Shown here in pieces: positions 8,579 through 20,791 of a DNA stretch of 64,000 nt (its first letter is position 1; the number at the start of each line of letters is the position of its first letter). The notes under the pieces were generated by a model. The model was not told where the DNA came from. It did no database searches and saw only the letters and a program-made list of their open reading frames with translations. Position numbers and translations under genes: made by a program. Source of the stretch: Vibrio sonorensis (GTDB taxonomy: Bacteria > Pseudomonadota > Gammaproteobacteria > Enterobacterales > Vibrionaceae). The stretch is from the NCBI RefSeq assembly GCF_001854765.1, contig NZ_LJJE01000002.1, positions 248,001-312,000 of the forward strand. The letters run 5' to 3'.

Positions 8579-10216
8579 ATGATGCTTGCATATACACCAG
8601 ACAAAAATTTCACCGCAGAAGCCCAAGAAACTCAAAGCAAGTTGAACGTCACTACGACGCTTTCAAAGCAACATCAAGCAATATTCCCTGTGGAAGCCCA
8701 AACCTTTTTGTCATTACTTTGCAGCAAGTTTAGCGAAGAAGTAGAGACACTTCTTGAGCAAAGGGAACAAAAGCAAGCACGAATTGATAACGGTGATCTA
8801 CCGGACTTTTTGCCAGAGACAGAGGACATTCGCGAAGGGAGTTGGAAAATTCTTGGAATTCCTGAGGATTTACAAGATCGCCGAGTTGAAATCACTGGGC
8901 CTACCGATAGGAAAATGGTGATCAATGCACTTAACGCCAACGTTAAAGTGTTTATGGCAGATTTTGAAGACTCAATGTCTCCTGCATGGGAAAAGGTACT
9001 TGATGGACAAGTGAATCTTCGCGATGCGAATCTAGGAACCATCAGCTATACCAATGAATCCAATGGCAAGCACTATCAATTGGATCCCAATCCGGCGGTG
9101 TTGATCTGCCGTGTTAGAGGTCTACACCTTAAAGAGAAGCACGTTACCTTTAACGGTCAAATTATCCCCGGAGCACTGTTTGATTTTGCGCTCTACTTCT
9201 ACAACAACTACAAAACACTGTTGAGCAAAGGAAGTGGACCTTATTTTTATCTTCCCAAGCTGCAATCTCACAAAGAAGCCCAGTGGTGGAGCAAGGTGTT
9301 TCATTTTACCGAAGATTATTTCGGGCTTGATACTGGAACTATCAAAGCGACGGTACTGATTGAGACGCTTCCCGCAGTCTTTGAGATGGATGAGATCTTA
9401 TTTTCTCTTAAGGAGCATATTGTCGGTCTGAACTGCGGCCGCTGGGATTACATATTTAGTTATATCAAAACGCTGAAAAAGCATTCGGATCGAATACTGC
9501 CAGATCGCCAAGTCGTTACTATGGACAAGCCATTTTTGAATGCTTATTCGAGGTTGTTGGTACGCACTTGTCACAAGCGTGGTGCATTTGCCATGGGGGG
9601 GATGGCGGCCTTTATTCCCGCTAAGGACCCAACAGAAAATCAACAGGTCCTAGAAAAAATTCACAAAGATAAATCACTGGAAGCAAACAATGGCCACGAT
9701 GGTACTTGGGTGGCGCACCCCGGTTTAGCCGATACCGCCATGGAAGTGTTTAGCAAAGTACTCGGTGAGCGCCGCAATCAGCTGGAAATAAGCCGAGAGG
9801 AAGATGCGCCAGTTACCGCCAAGGAGTTATTGGAAACTTGTGGCGGTGAAAGAACGGAACAAGGGATGCGTCACAATATTCGCGTCGCCCTTCAATATAT
9901 CGAAGCTTGGATCTCAGGCAACGGCTGCGTCCCTATTTACGGTTTAATGGAAGATGCCGCGACAGCAGAAATTTCTCGCGCATCGATTTGGCAATGGATT
10001 CAGCATCAAAAAACCTTGGACAACGGTGAAACTGTCACCAAGGGCTTGTTTGAGCAATATCTAGCCGAAGAGATAAAGGTTGTTGAGCAAGAGGTCGGAA
10101 GCGAACGGTTCCAATCTGGTCGCTATGGGGAAGCGGCAAAATTAATGGCGTCATTAACGACTAGCGATGAATTAACAAATTTCTTAACCGTACCGGGTTA
10201 TGAGTATTTAGATTAA
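8579..10216 (+). CDS. aceB: Malate synthase A
   Basis: AceB condenses glyoxylate with acetyl-CoA to give malate, the second step of the glyoxylate bypass needed for growth on acetate and fatty acids. The 545-residue protein contains the full malate synthase signature KEHIVGLNCGRWDYIF, and the length fits the A isoform rather than the longer G form. The start at 8579 (MMLAYTPDKNFTA) follows AAGGAAGAG; an in-frame TTG 42 bases upstream lacks such a site. It is the first gene of the aceB-aceA operon, 111 bases before aceA, and its long upstream region carries several palindromes. Confidence 0.95.
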   Translation: MMLAYTPDKNFTAEAQETQSKLNVTTTLSKQHQAIFPVEAQTFLSLLCSKFSEEVETLLEQREQKQARIDNGDLPDFLPETEDIREGSWKILGIPEDLQDRRVEITGPTDRKMVINALNANVKVFMADFEDSMSPAWEKVLDGQVNLRDANLGTISYTNESNGKHYQLDPNPAVLICRVRGLHLKEKHVTFNGQIIPGALFDFALYFYNNYKTLLSKGSGPYFYLPKLQSHKEAQWWSKVFHFTEDYFGLDTGTIKATVLIETLPAVFEMDEILFSLKEHIVGLNCGRWDYIFSYIKTLKKHSDRILPDRQVVTMDKPFLNAYSRLLVRTCHKRGAFAMGGMAAFIPAKDPTENQQVLEKIHKDKSLEANNGHDGTWVAHPGLADTAMEVFSKVLGERRNQLEISREEDAPVTAKELLETCGGERTEQGMRHNIRVALQYIEAWISGNGCVPIYGLMEDAATAEISRASIWQWIQHQKTLDNGETVTKGLFEQYLAEEIKVVEQEVGSERFQSGRYGEAAKLMASLTTSDELTNFLTVPGYEYLD

Positions 10217-10327
10217 CTAGGCCCAAGGCCATCAATACGTGAAATGAACTCAAGCGTAGAGCCAGTTGTACTACAAAGAGAAGGAAAAACAATGCGGTAA
10301 CGCATTCATTATAAGAGGGATAGACCA

Positions 10328-11636
10328 ATGACTTTAACTCGTCGTCAACAAATTGAAGCTCTGGAAAAAGACTGGGCAACGAACCCGCGCTGGAAACAGG
10401 TTAAACGACCTTATACTGCTGAAGAAGTCGTCGAACTACGCGGCTCTATGGTTCCTGCTAACACAATTGCACAACGCGGTGCAGATAAGCTTTGGTCTTT
10501 GGTCAACGGCAGCTCGAAAAAGGGTTACGTAAACTGTCTGGGTGCACTAACTGGTGGTCAGGCGGTACAGCAAGCAAAAGCAGGCATTGAAGCGATTTAT
10601 TTGTCAGGCTGGCAGGTTGCAGCAGACAACAACACGGCTTCAACCATGTATCCAGACCAGTCTCTATACCAGTAGATTCGGTTCCAGCAGTAGTCAAACG
10701 CATCAATAACTCGTTCCGACGCGCGGACCAAATCCAGTGGCTGCGGGTAAAACGCCTGAAGATGAAGGTGGTATTGACTATTTCCTACCAATCGTCGCAG
10801 ATGCTGAAGCAGGCTTTGGTGGCGTACTCAACGCTTATGAGCTAATGAAGTCGATGATCGACGCAGGTGCGGCTGGTGTTCACTTCGAAGACCAACTCGC
10901 TTCGGTGAAAAAATGTGGTCATATGGGTGGCAAAGTATTAGTACCTACTCAAGAGGCGGTGCAAAAACTGGTTGCGGCTCGATTAGCGGCTGACGTCGCC
11001 GGCACCACAACACTGGTGATTGCGCGTACAGATGCAAATGCTGCCGACCTGCTGACTTCTGATTGCGACCCGTATGACAAGGACTTTATTGTTGGTGAGC
11101 GTACTGCAGAAGGTTTCTATCGCGTACGTGCGGGTATTGACCAAGCGATTTCACGTGGTTTGGCCTACGCTCCATATGCAGATTTGATCTGGTGTGAGAC
11201 AGCTACACCTTGTTTGGAAGAAGCTCGCAAGTTTGCCGAAGCGATTCACGCCGAATACCCAGACCAGCTACTGGCATATAACTGTTCTCCTTCATTTAAC
11301 TGGGAGAAAAACTTGGATGCAGAAACCATTGCTAAGTTCCAACAGGAGCTTGCAAATATGGGTTACAAATACCAGTTCATCACACTTGCTGGCATTCACA
11401 ACATGTGGTTCAACATGTTTGAATTAGCACATGCTTATGCGCAAGGTGAGGGTATGCGCCACTATGTTGAAAAAGTTCAGCGTCCAGAGTTTGAAGCTGC
11501 AGAGAAGGGCTATACTTTTGTGGCTCACCAACAAGAGGTGGGTACGGGATATTTTGACCGTATGACCAACACGATTCAAGGTGGAAATTCTTCGGTTACA
11601 GCTTTGACAGGCTCAACGGAAGAAGATCAATTTTAG
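10328..11636 (+). CDS. aceA: Isocitrate lyase (two frameshifts here)
   Basis: AceA splits isocitrate into succinate and glyoxylate, the first step of the glyoxylate bypass. The catalytic signature KKCGH sits in [17 protein letters not shown]. The frame breaks twice: at 10669-10670, where CCC is read as CC (expected [14 protein letters not shown]), and at 10739-10740, where GGG is read as GG (expected [15 protein letters not shown]). Only the roughly 70 bases between the lesions are out of frame with both halves. Adding both bases gives a normal 436-residue enzyme. Two independent one-base losses in an otherwise undamaged gene point strongly to sequence error. Confidence 0.93.
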
Positions 11637-11665
11637 GCATTTATTTCACTATTTGACATGCATTT

Positions 11666-11690
11666 GAGCGGCTTAGGCCGCTCTTTTTTT
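11666..11690 (+). terminator. Terminator after aceA
   Basis: GAGCGGC pairs with GCCGCTC over a TTAG loop and is followed by seven T. It starts 30 bases after the aceA stop. The following stretch to 11884 shows no gene or clear signal. Confidence 0.9.
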
Positions 11691-11884
11691 ATTTGCGGTT
11701 TATCGTGGCAGAGGGCACTAATCTTCAAGGGATAAGTAATAAGGCTGATGGTTTACCACTCTGATTAATGGATCAGTTCGATGCTGCGTGAGAGGTGATG
11801 GAATATCAGTTGCTAATTTGGGTGCAATGGCGTGGTAAAACTTATCGCAGCTTATTTAACACGACAGAGGACAAGTAAAATCTA

Positions 11885-11933
11885 AGCAGAAAGCAGAAAG
11901 CAGAAAGCAGAAAGCAGAAAGCAGAAAGCAGAA
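11885..11933. repeat. Tandem 7-bp repeat, (AGCAGAA) x 7
   Basis: Seven perfect copies of AGCAGAA run head to tail in the gap between aceA and the chemoreceptor gene. It is a simple variable-number tandem repeat of the kind that changes copy number by slippage. It lies in no reading frame of a recognisable gene. Confidence 0.95.
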
Positions 11934-11952
11934 AAGGGTATAAGGTAGAAAT

Positions 11953-11974
11953 TTGAAGGTTGAAGGTTGAAGAA
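11953..11974. repeat. Short second heptamer repeat, TTGAAGG
   Basis: Two full copies of TTGAAGG followed by a third partial copy lie 19 bases after the AGCAGAA array, with the same 7-bp period but a different unit. Confidence 0.7.
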
Positions 11975-11995
11975 GGGCTCGGCTTTCTAGCAGCA

Positions 11996-12023
11996 ACAAA
12001 AAAGGGAGCTAGGCTCCCTTTTT
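11996..12023 (-). terminator. Terminator after the chemoreceptor gene
   Basis: AAAGGGAGC and GCTCCCTTT pair across a TAG loop with A/T tracts on both sides. It lies 16 bases past the chemoreceptor stop on the minus strand. Confidence 0.85.
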
Positions 12024-12038
12024 ACACTACTCTGGAAC

Positions 12039-13979
12039 TTATAGACGGAAGAAAGCCAGTAGTTTTTTCTGCTCATTAGCTAGGTTGGCTAGCTCTTCAC
12101 TGGCTTGTTTACTTTCTTGAATACCCGTTACGTTTTCGTTGACCAGATCAAAGGTCATTGAGACGTTTTCAGAGATATCTTGTGTTACGCCAGATTGCTC
12201 TTCAGACGCCGTGGCGACTTGGGTGTTCATATCAGAAATCTCAGTTACCGAACGAGCAATTTCAGTAAAGGAGTTACTGAGTTTATCGCTCATCTGGCGA
12301 GAGTCTTCAACCAGTAAGGTATTGTTTTGCATGTACTCGTTGGCTTGTGTAGCCTGAGATTGGAGCTTGGAAATAATTTCCTGAATATCAATCGTAGATT
12401 GCTGAGTTTTCGCTGCTAGTGAGCGAACCTCATCGGCTACGACAGCAAAGCCTCGACCTTGTTCACCAGCGCGAGCGGCCTCAATAGCAGCGTTAAGAGC
12501 CAGTAAGTTAGTTTGCTCTGAAATACCGTTGATCACTTCGACGACAGTACCGATTTCGGTCGAGTAGTTGTTGAGTTGTTCAACGATGTGTGAAGTCTCT
12601 TGAACTGAATCATCGATTTTCGCTGCAATAGTATCTGCTGAAGCGAGTGCATCTTGTCCATCAGATACATTGGTGGTTGCTGCGTTTGCCGCTTGCTCAG
12701 CACCAGAAGCATTTTGACTCACCTCAGAGGCGGTACTAGAGAGTTCATTGATTGCCGTTGCAATCTGTTCAACCTGACTGAGCTCTTTTTGCGCATTTGA
12801 TTCAGCTTGCTTCATCGTACGTGTCATGGACACCGAAGAGTCACTAACGCGATCGGAAATCTGGTGGAAGCCCTCGATGATTTTTCTAAGCTCTGTACGC
12901 ATTTGAATCGTATTTTTGTAGATCCCCGACTCTTTGCCCGTCTCTTCTTGGCGAACCGTTAGGTCACCCTGAGAAATCTGGCTAACGATAGTGGCAATTT
13001 CCGACGGTTCACCACCTACAACGCTAAGTACACTGCGATAGATAAAGAAGGCAATGGCAATGGCCATCAATACCGCGACACTCGACAACAGAAGAATAAC
13101 TGTCATCGCGCCATCCAATCTCTGTACCATTTGTGGGCCAAGAGTATCTTGCTGGCGTTTAACCATCAGCTTGGTCTGTTCGATCGATTCAGCGACTTGT
13201 GCACCAATCACGTCAAGCTGTCCACTGATGATCTTGTTTCTCGCCAGAATGGTGTCTACCACCTGAGAGAAGGTACTTTGATAAATACCAAAGGCCTTTT
13301 CAAACTGCTGGAACTGAGCCTTGTTATTTGAGCTTTGCAGATAAGATTTTAATGTCGTCGCTCTGTCTTTGACTGCTCGGAACTCGACACGCGCTCGGTC
13401 TGCGTCGGACTTTTCATTGCTCACCAAGAATTTAGCGGCATACAAGCGAGCTAGAAGAATACTCTCTTGCAAATTACCCGAATAGACGGTGACGTTTAAA
13501 TCTCCGCTTTGATATGCAGACTGCATAAGGTCCGTGATGGATTTTCGCATCGCCAAACCATTTGGATCTAGCTGATCCAAAACGAGTTGATTGCGTGCAT
13601 CAATGAGATCGACCACCTTGTTAAAGTTGTCACCATAGCTGACCAAATTGTCCCTCATTTCTTTGAAGGCAGTCAGTTGAGCCTCGCTGTGGTTTTGCTC
13701 CATTAGCTCGTCTAGCAACTCGATACTCAAGCTCAAACGCTCTTCGAGCACCTGTTTGCTATCATCGGACTTTTTCTTGATGTACTTATTGGCGGCAAGT
13801 CGAGCTTCAAGAATGTTCGCTTGAACTCGTCCCGCACCTACGTTAGCGAGTGCTAACCTTCGATAATCGTTGAACCCCTCGTTAGTCGCGCTGAATCTCA
13901 AATAAGAAATGGTTGATGTAACCAGCAGCAATAAAATGACTAACCCAAATCCCAAAGTAAGCTTTTGCTTCAAACTCAT
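12039..13979 (-). CDS. Methyl-accepting chemotaxis protein with helical ligand-binding domain
   Basis: This is a transmembrane chemoreceptor of 646 residues. A first membrane helix (about 7-27) leads to a long all-helical periplasmic region (about 28-290) resembling a helical bimodular (HBM) sensor domain. A second membrane helix (about 292-314) is followed by HAMP (starting near the VGGEP motif at 321) and a cytoplasmic signalling domain with the conserved hairpin tip [20 protein letters not shown] and [15 protein letters not shown] receptors of other bacteria bind organic acids such as TCA intermediates; the ligand here is unknown, although aceBA lies next door. It is a single gene with a terminator. 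No C-terminal CheR-binding pentapeptide is seen; the protein ends LAFFRL. Confidence 0.92.
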   Translation of the reverse strand: MSLKQKLTLGFGLVILLLLVTSTISYLRFSATNEGFNDYRRLALANVGAGRVQANILEARLAANKYIKKKSDDSKQVLEERLSLSIELLDELMEQNHSEAQLTAFKEMRDNLVSYGDNFNKVVDLIDARNQLVLDQLDPNGLAMRKSITDLMQSAYQSGDLNVTVYSGNLQESILLARLYAAKFLVSNEKSDADRARVEFRAVKDRATTLKSYLQSSNNKAQFQQFEKAFGIYQSTFSQVVDTILARNKIISGQLDVIGAQVAESIEQTKLMVKRQQDTLGPQMVQRLDGAMTVILLLSSVAVLMAIAIAFFIYRSVLSVVGGEPSEIATIVSQISQGDLTVRQEETGKESGIYKNTIQMRTELRKIIEGFHQISDRVSDSSVSMTRTMKQAESNAQKELSQVEQIATAINELSSTASEVSQNASGAEQAANAATTNVSDGQDALASADTIAAKIDDSVQETSHIVEQLNNYSTEIGTVVEVINGISEQTNLLALNAAIEAARAGEQGRGFAVVADEVRSLAAKTQQSTIDIQEIISKLQSQATQANEYMQNNTLLVEDSRQMSDKLSNSFTEIARSVTEISDMNTQVATASEEQSGVTQDISENVSMTFDLVNENVTGIQESKQASEELANLANEQKKLLAFFRL

Positions 13980-14239
13980 AGTCTAAATTCCCAGTATAAA
14001 CTTATAAGCCTTTATTCTTACCTAAGCGCTAATCGTTGTTTTTTTTATAGTTTTTTATAATTTATTCATAAATTGTTACGGGTTTAAGAATCTAGTGTCA
14101 ATAGTGACTATGCAAAAAGCATGGTTATATGCAATTTATTCAACTACCCAATAGTAAGAGTAGAAGAATGTTTGCAGTTTTCTAGTGAATGTGGTGGGAT
14201 TTATGTGTTTCTTTTTTGAGGTCAGATTAGATAAGCAAT

Positions 14240-14271
14240 CTCTTAGAAAGCTCTGATAAGCTCCCTAAGAG
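14240..14271. other. Nested inverted repeat downstream of the CBS protein gene
   Basis: CTCTTAG and CTAAGAG form a 7-bp outer stem around an inner AGCT/AGCT pair, 26 bases after the stop of the CBS gene (minus strand). There is no T run, so a terminator role is uncertain. The rest of the 13980-14297 gap is AT-rich, contains the presumed chemoreceptor promoter, and shows no gene. Confidence 0.45.
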
Positions 14272-14297
14272 TCTCGGACGTCGATAGAGAAGAGTGA

Positions 14298-14738
14298 TCA
14301 CCACTCTTCGGATGGTTCACTTTCTTCTTGTAACTCAAGTAGATTAATTGCGATCGTAACAAAGTCGCTGTCGGTAATAATTCCAACCAGTTCACCTTGG
14401 TCAACCACTGGAAGGCAACCGACTTTGTGTTTTTGCATATAAATGGCGCTCTGTTTTAGCCCAGCTTTTGGTGCCACGTTCATCACGTTGCTACACATCA
14501 CCTCGTTAAGAGGAGTACTCAAGGTGAATGCTTGACTTTCCGGTAGGTGTTGTAAGCTCGATTCTTGCGCGGCGAGCACGTCTCTTTGGGTAACGACTCC
14601 CAGCAAGCGTCTTTCCGCATCAACGATTGGAATATGACGAATATCGAGCGCTTCCATCGTATCTTTAGCATCTGATAAAGTATGAGACCGCAGCAGAGTG
14701 TGAGGATTGCGTGTCATCATGTCTTCAACCTTAATCAT
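14298..14738 (-). CDS. Two-CBS-domain protein
   Basis: This 146-residue soluble protein consists of two CBS modules: about residues 1-60 (MTRNPHTLLRSHTLSDA and IRHIPIVDAERRLLGVVTQRD) and about 75-133 (VAPKAGLKQSA and VGCLPVVDQGELVGIITDSDF). Tandem CBS pairs usually bind adenine nucleotides and regulate a partner, but no fused or adjacent effector domain is present, so its target cannot be named. The start follows AGGAGGCAGCC, a strong ribosome site. It is a single gene, convergent with nothing on its downstream side and divergent from queA. Confidence 0.85.
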   Translation of the reverse strand: MIKVEDMMTRNPHTLLRSHTLSDAKDTMEALDIRHIPIVDAERRLLGVVTQRDVLAAQESSLQHLPESQAFTLSTPLNEVMCSNVMNVAPKAGLKQSAIYMQKHKVGCLPVVDQGELVGIITDSDFVTIAINLLELQEESEPSEEW

Positions 14739-14949
14739 GGCTGCCTCCTACGTTCTAATATGTACTCTTTAACTATAGTTTTTTTCCCGCCGTTTAACTG
14801 AGAGCTAGTTCGTTTTTATTGTCATAACCACGTAAATATTATGTCTTATTGAGTGTCTCAGTTTATTACACATCAGCCTTGCTATTGCGACCACTCCGCC
14901 TATACTAGTCGGCTGCAAAATTACTACCCGGTCAGAGATACAAGAAATC

Positions 14950-16005
14950 ATGCAAGTTTCAGATTTTCACTTCGAACTACCCGATGAACTCATTGCTCGT
15001 TACCCACAAGCTGAGCGTACGGCAAGCCGTTTGCTTCAGCTAGAAGGCAATAGTGGCGCATTAGTTGACGGTACGTTTTCCGATGTGTTGGATCAGGTTC
15101 AGCCCGGTGATTTGATGGTGTTTAACAACACTAGAGTGATCCCTGCGCGTATGTTTGGCCGCAAAGAATCAGGCGGTAAGCTGGAAGTGCTTGTGGAACG
15201 CCTATTGGATGAAAAGAGTATCTTAGCACACGTTCGCTGCTCTAAATCTCCTAAAGCGGGTAGTACCATTTTTGTCGGCGAAAATGATGAATATCAGGCG
15301 ACGATGGTAGGTCGACACGATGCGCTGTTCGAACTTAAGTTTAAATCAGAGAAAAAGGTGTTGGAGATCCTAGAAGAGATAGGACACATGCCTTTGCCAC
15401 CTTATATCGATCGCCCAGACGAAGACTCGGATAAAGAGCGTTATCAAACCGTTTACAACTCAAAACCGGGTGCGGTAGCTGCCCCAACGGCAGGCTTGCA
15501 TTTTGACGAAGCGCTTATCGAAAAGATTAAGGCGAAAGGTGTTGAGCTTGCTTATGTCACGCTTCACGTGGGTGCTGGTACATTCCAACCGGTAAAAGTG
15601 GACAATATCACTGAACACCACATGCATGCTGAGTATGTGGAAGTTCCACAAGAAGTCGTTGATGCTATCGCTGCGACCAAGGCTCGTGGCGGTCGAATTA
15701 TTGCCGTAGGTACTACGTCTGTACGCTCTTTGGAAAGTGCCGCTCAAGATGCGCTTAAAAATGGTACCGATTTAGTGCCGTTTTTTGGTGATACGGAAAT
15801 CTTTATCTATCCGGGCTATGAGTATCAGTTGATCGACTGTTTGATCACTAACTTCCATTTACCAGAGTCAACATTGATTATGCTGGTAAGCGCATTTGCT
15901 GGATACGAAAACACAATGGCAGCTTACGAGCATGCCGTTAAACAAAATTACCGTTTCTTTAGTTACGGCGATTCAATGTTTATCCGTAAAAAAACGGAAA
16001 AATAA
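14950..16005 (+). CDS. queA: S-adenosylmethionine:tRNA ribosyltransferase-isomerase
   Basis: QueA transfers the ribosyl group of S-adenosylmethionine onto preQ1 in tRNA to make epoxyqueuosine at the wobble position of GUN anticodons. The 351-residue protein starts [20 protein letters not shown] and contains the family motifs [22 protein letters not shown] and [11 protein letters not shown]. It lies upstream of tgt and the yajC-secD-secF genes, a common gammaproteobacterial order, with 211 bases to tgt. It is intact. Confidence 0.96.
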   Translation: MQVSDFHFELPDELIARYPQAERTASRLLQLEGNSGALVDGTFSDVLDQVQPGDLMVFNNTRVIPARMFGRKESGGKLEVLVERLLDEKSILAHVRCSKSPKAGSTIFVGENDEYQATMVGRHDALFELKFKSEKKVLEILEEIGHMPLPPYIDRPDEDSDKERYQTVYNSKPGAVAAPTAGLHFDEALIEKIKAKGVELAYVTLHVGAGTFQPVKVDNITEHHMHAEYVEVPQEVVDAIAATKARGGRIIAVGTTSVRSLESAAQDALKNGTDLVPFFGDTEIFIYPGYEYQLIDCLITNFHLPESTLIMLVSAFAGYENTMAAYEHAVKQNYRFFSYGDSMFIRKKTEK

Positions 16006-16099
16006 CCTATAACTGTTAACGCAGAGTGGTAATATCCCTTATCTTTGTAGGTTTACTTAAACTCTGCGAATAAATAAACGAGTGCTAGCAGTAGGCTAG

Positions 16100-17347
<1,248 letters not shown>

Positions 17348-17480
17348 TTGGTAAAAAATTAGGCATTGGCACATTATTTTTGAGATTGGGATCTCTAATT
17401 CATAAGAGTGAGGGTTGAAAGTCGTGTGCCAGAGCCCAACCTATTGGAATATTAATAAAAAGTATTAAGAGGACGTTTTA

Positions 17481-17807
17481 ATGTTTATTTCTCAAGCACA
17501 CGCAGCTGCAGAAGGTGCACCAGGCGGCGGTTTTGAAATGATTATCATGCTGGGTATGTTCGCGGTGATCTTCTACTTTATGATCTACCGTCCACAAGCT
17601 AAGCGTGTAAAAGAGCACAAGAACCTAATGTCTGCCATGCAGAAAGGTGACGAAGTTCTGACTAGTGGTGGCTTGGTAGGTAAAATCACTAAGATCTCTG
17701 AAGAGAACGACTACATCTCTATCGAGCTTAACGCGAACAACGAAGTTGTTATCAAGAAAGACTTCGTTACTGCAGTGCTACCAAAAGGTACGCTGAAATC
17801 TCTATAA
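17481..17807 (+). CDS. yajC: Sec translocon accessory subunit YajC
   Basis: YajC is a small inner-membrane protein that associates with SecD and SecF. The 108-residue protein has one membrane helix (about 17-38, ending at IYRPQAKR) and a short cytoplasmic domain with the family motif GDEVLTSGGLVGKI. It has a strong AGAGGACG site upstream and lies 21 bases before secD, in the same operon. Confidence 0.96.
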   Translation: MFISQAHAAAEGAPGGGFEMIIMLGMFAVIFYFMIYRPQAKRVKEHKNLMSAMQKGDEVLTSGGLVGKITKISEENDYISIELNANNEVVIKKDFVTAVLPKGTLKSL

Positions 17808-17828
17808 AACAGCCCGAGGATCCTCGCT

Positions 17829-19685
17829 GTGTTAAACCGTTATCCATTGTGGAAGTACTTGATGGTGGTGTTTACCATCGCTATCGCAGCGTTGTACGCA
17901 CTTCCTAATATTTACGGTGAAGATCCGGCTATTCAAATTACAGGGGCACGTGGTGCCTCTGTCGATATGTCAACGCTGGATTCTGTCACTCAAGCTCTTG
18001 AAAAAGAGAACCTATCCCATAAGTCCATTGCTCTAGAGAATGGCTCTATTCTTGTTCGTTTTACCGATACCGATACGCAAATTAGTGCTCGTGATGTGGT
18101 AAACGAAGCCTTGGGTAAAGACAACATTGTTGCTCTTAACCTCGCTCCTGCAACACCTGATTGGCTTGAAACTATTGGCGCTGCGCCGATGAAGTTGGGT
18201 CTGGACCTTCGCGGTGGTGTTCACTTCTTGATGGAAGTGGATATGGACGCAGCGATGGAAAAATTGGTGGGCCAGCAAGAAGAAGCATTCCGCTCAGAAC
18301 TGCGTGAAGAACGTATTCGCTATCGCGCGATTCGCCCGTCGGGTAAAGACGCGGTGGAAGTTCTGCTTCGCGATGAAGCGCAATTAGAAGCGGCGAAAAC
18401 CCTTCTAGAGCGCAACCATCCAGACATGCTGTTTACCGATTCAGATTCGAATGGTCGTTATGCGTTAACTGCCACCTTCTCCGAGCAACGCTTGCAAGAG
18501 ATTCGCAACTACGCGGTAGAACAGAACATCACGATTCTGCGTAACCGTGTTAACGAGTTGGGTGTTGCTGAGCCATTGGTGCAACGTCAAGGTGCTAGCC
18601 GCATCGTGGTTGAGCTACCAGGTGTTCAGGATACCGCTCGCGCGAAAGAGATCTTAGGTGCAACGGCAACTCTAGAATTTAGAGAAGTGGATGACAAAGC
18701 TGATTTAGCGGCCGCTGCGAGTGGTCGAGCTCCTGCGGGTAGCGAAATCAAGCAAGATCGCGACGGTCGTCCAGTGGTACTGAAAAAACGCATTATCCTG
18801 AGCGGTGCAAACATCACTGATGCAAGTTCTAGCGTGGATGAATACGGTCGTCCTCAAGTTAACATCTCGCTAGACAGCGAAGGTGGTAACAAGATGTCGG
18901 CTTACTCACGTCAGAATGTGGGCAAGTTGATGGCGACGGTATTTGCTGAGTACAAAGACAGTGGTCGACGCACTCCAGAAGGCAAAGTTGTACTGTCTAA
19001 GCACGAAGAAGTGATTAACCAAGCGACGATTCAAACGGCGTTGGGACGCAACTTCCGAATTACTGGTATTGATTCGGCGGCTGAAGCGCACAACCTAGCG
19101 CTGCTACTTCGTGCAGGTGCATTGATTGCTCCTATTTCGATTGTTGAAGAGAGAACCATTGGTCCATCAATGGGTCAGCAAAACATCGATATGGGTATCG
19201 CAGCGTGTATCTGGGGTATGGTAGCCGTTATGCTGTTTACTCTGGTTTACTACCGCAAGTTTGGCTTCATCGCCAACATGGCGTTGGTTGCTAACTTGGT
19301 TCTGATCATTGGTGTTATGTCGATGATTCCAGGTGCAACAATGACCTTACCGGGTATTGCGGGTATTGTTCTCACGGTCGGTATGGCTGTCGATGCGAAC
19401 GTACTTATCTTTGAGCGTATCCGAGAAGAACTTCGCGACGGACGTAATCCTCAGCAAGCGATTCATCAGGGCTATGCAAACGCATTTAGTACTATCGCCG
19501 ATGCCAACATCACTACTCTCATTACTGCGATTATTCTATTTGCAGTGGGTACTGGTGCAATCAAAGGCTTCGCGGTAACGCTATCTATCGGTATTCTGAC
19601 TTCTATGTTTACAGCCATCATTGGTACACGTTGTGTCGTGAACCTGTTATACGGCGGTAAGCGCATAGATAAACTGTCGATCTAA
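17829..19685 (+). CDS. secD: Protein translocase subunit SecD
   Basis: SecD works with SecF at the inner membrane and uses the proton-motive force to pull translocating proteins into the periplasm. The 618-residue protein has an N-terminal membrane helix (about 8-26), a large periplasmic P1 region with the D1 motif [16 protein letters not shown], and five C-terminal membrane helices containing [17 protein letters not shown]. It uses a GTG start after GAGGATCC. The gene is 13 bases before secF. Confidence 0.97.
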   Translation: MLNRYPLWKYLMVVFTIAIAALYALPNIYGEDPAIQITGARGASVDMSTLDSVTQALEKENLSHKSIALENGSILVRFTDTDTQISARDVVNEALGKDNIVALNLAPATPDWLETIGAAPMKLGLDLRGGVHFLMEVDMDAAMEKLVGQQEEAFRSELREERIRYRAIRPSGKDAVEVLLRDEAQLEAAKTLLERNHPDMLFTDSDSNGRYALTATFSEQRLQEIRNYAVEQNITILRNRVNELGVAEPLVQRQGASRIVVELPGVQDTARAKEILGATATLEFREVDDKADLAAAASGRAPAGSEIKQDRDGRPVVLKKRIILSGANITDASSSVDEYGRPQVNISLDSEGGNKMSAYSRQNVGKLMATVFAEYKDSGRRTPEGKVVLSKHEEVINQATIQTALGRNFRITGIDSAAEAHNLALLLRAGALIAPISIVEERTIGPSMGQQNIDMGIAACIWGMVAVMLFTLVYYRKFGFIANMALVANLVLIIGVMSMIPGATMTLPGIAGIVLTVGMAVDANVLIFERIREELRDGRNPQQAIHQGYANAFSTIADANITTLITAIILFAVGTGAIKGFAVTLSIGILTSMFTAIIGTRCVVNLLYGGKRIDKLSI

Positions 19686-19698
19686 GGCTGGGAAGATA

Positions 19699-20646
19699 AT
19701 GTTTCAAATTCTGAAAGCAGAAAATACGATCGGCTTTATGCGTTGGTCAAAAGCGGCTTTTGTTTTGTCGCTTGTGATGATTGGTGCAGCCATCTTTACC
19801 TTATCCACTAAGTGGTTGAACTGGGGTCTAGATTTTACTGGCGGTACGCTGATCGAAGTTGGTTTTGAACAGCCAGCAAATCTTGAACAGATCCGTAGCT
19901 CACTCGAAGCAGAAGGCTTTGGTGATGCAACGGTTCAGAACTTTGGTAGTGCTCGTGATGTAATGGTGCGTCTACGTCCACGTGATGATGTATCTGGAGA
20001 AACTCTGGGTAACCAGATCTTAGATGCTATCAAACAGGGCACGGGTGAAAGTGTTGAAATGCGCCGAATCGAGTTTGTTGGCCCTAATGTGGGTGACGAG
20101 CTGACGGAAGCGGGCGGTTTGGCTATCTTAGTCTCTCTGATCTGTATTCTTATTTACGTCTCTATGCGATTTGAGTGGCGTTTAGCGGCGGGTGCGGTGC
20201 TGGCACTGGCGCACGACGTTATCATCACTTTGGGTATATTCTCACTGATGCAAATCGAAGTTGACCTTACTATCGTAGCGGCGCTGCTAACGGTTGTTGG
20301 TTACTCACTCAACGATACCATCGTTGTATTTGACCGGATCCGTGAGAACTTCCGCAAGATGCGCAAAGGCGAACCTTCTGACGTAATGGACAACTCGATC
20401 ACGCAAACACTGAGTCGTACCTTGATTACTTCCGGTACCACATTGTTTGTAGTTATCGCGCTATTTACCCAAGGCGGCCAAATGATCCACGGCTTTGCGA
20501 CAGCATTGCTACTTGGTATCACTGTAGGTACGTATTCTTCGATTTACGTAGCATCGGCTTTGGCACTAAAACTTGGTATTACCAAAGAGCACCTTATGCC
20601 ACCTCAAGTGGAAAAAGAGGGTGCAGAGTTCGACGAGATGCCATAA
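19699..20646 (+). CDS. secF: Protein translocase subunit SecF
   Basis: SecF is the partner of SecD in the SecDF-YajC complex. The 315-residue protein shows six membrane helices, the motif LNWGLDFTGGTLIEV in the periplasmic part, and NDTIVVFDRIRENFRKMRKG in the membrane part. It is the last gene of the yajC-secD-secF unit and is followed by a strong terminator. Confidence 0.97.
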   Translation: MFQILKAENTIGFMRWSKAAFVLSLVMIGAAIFTLSTKWLNWGLDFTGGTLIEVGFEQPANLEQIRSSLEAEGFGDATVQNFGSARDVMVRLRPRDDVSGETLGNQILDAIKQGTGESVEMRRIEFVGPNVGDELTEAGGLAILVSLICILIYVSMRFEWRLAAGAVLALAHDVIITLGIFSLMQIEVDLTIVAALLTVVGYSLNDTIVVFDRIRENFRKMRKGEPSDVMDNSITQTLSRTLITSGTTLFVVIALFTQGGQMIHGFATALLLGITVGTYSSIYVASALALKLGITKEHLMPPQVEKEGAEFDEMP

Positions 20647-20663
20647 AGGTATTAGTAGAATTG

Positions 20664-20692
20664 AAAACCGCCGTCTTTACGGCGGTTTTTTT
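20664..20692 (+). terminator. Terminator after secF
   Basis: AAAACCGCCGT pairs with ACGGCGGTTTT over a CTTT loop and continues into a T run, 18 bases after the secF stop. Confidence 0.93.
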
Positions 20693-20791
20693 ATGCCCTT
20701 AATGCAAAAATGAGCGAGCCCTTTGTCATGGATTTCCTAACCATTGGCGAAGTTGATATCATAAATACAAATTACAAAAAGGAAGCAAGTC

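Noticed and set aside
11885..11974. CRISPR array
   Set aside because: The unit is 7 bases and contiguous, with no spacers and no cas genes nearby.
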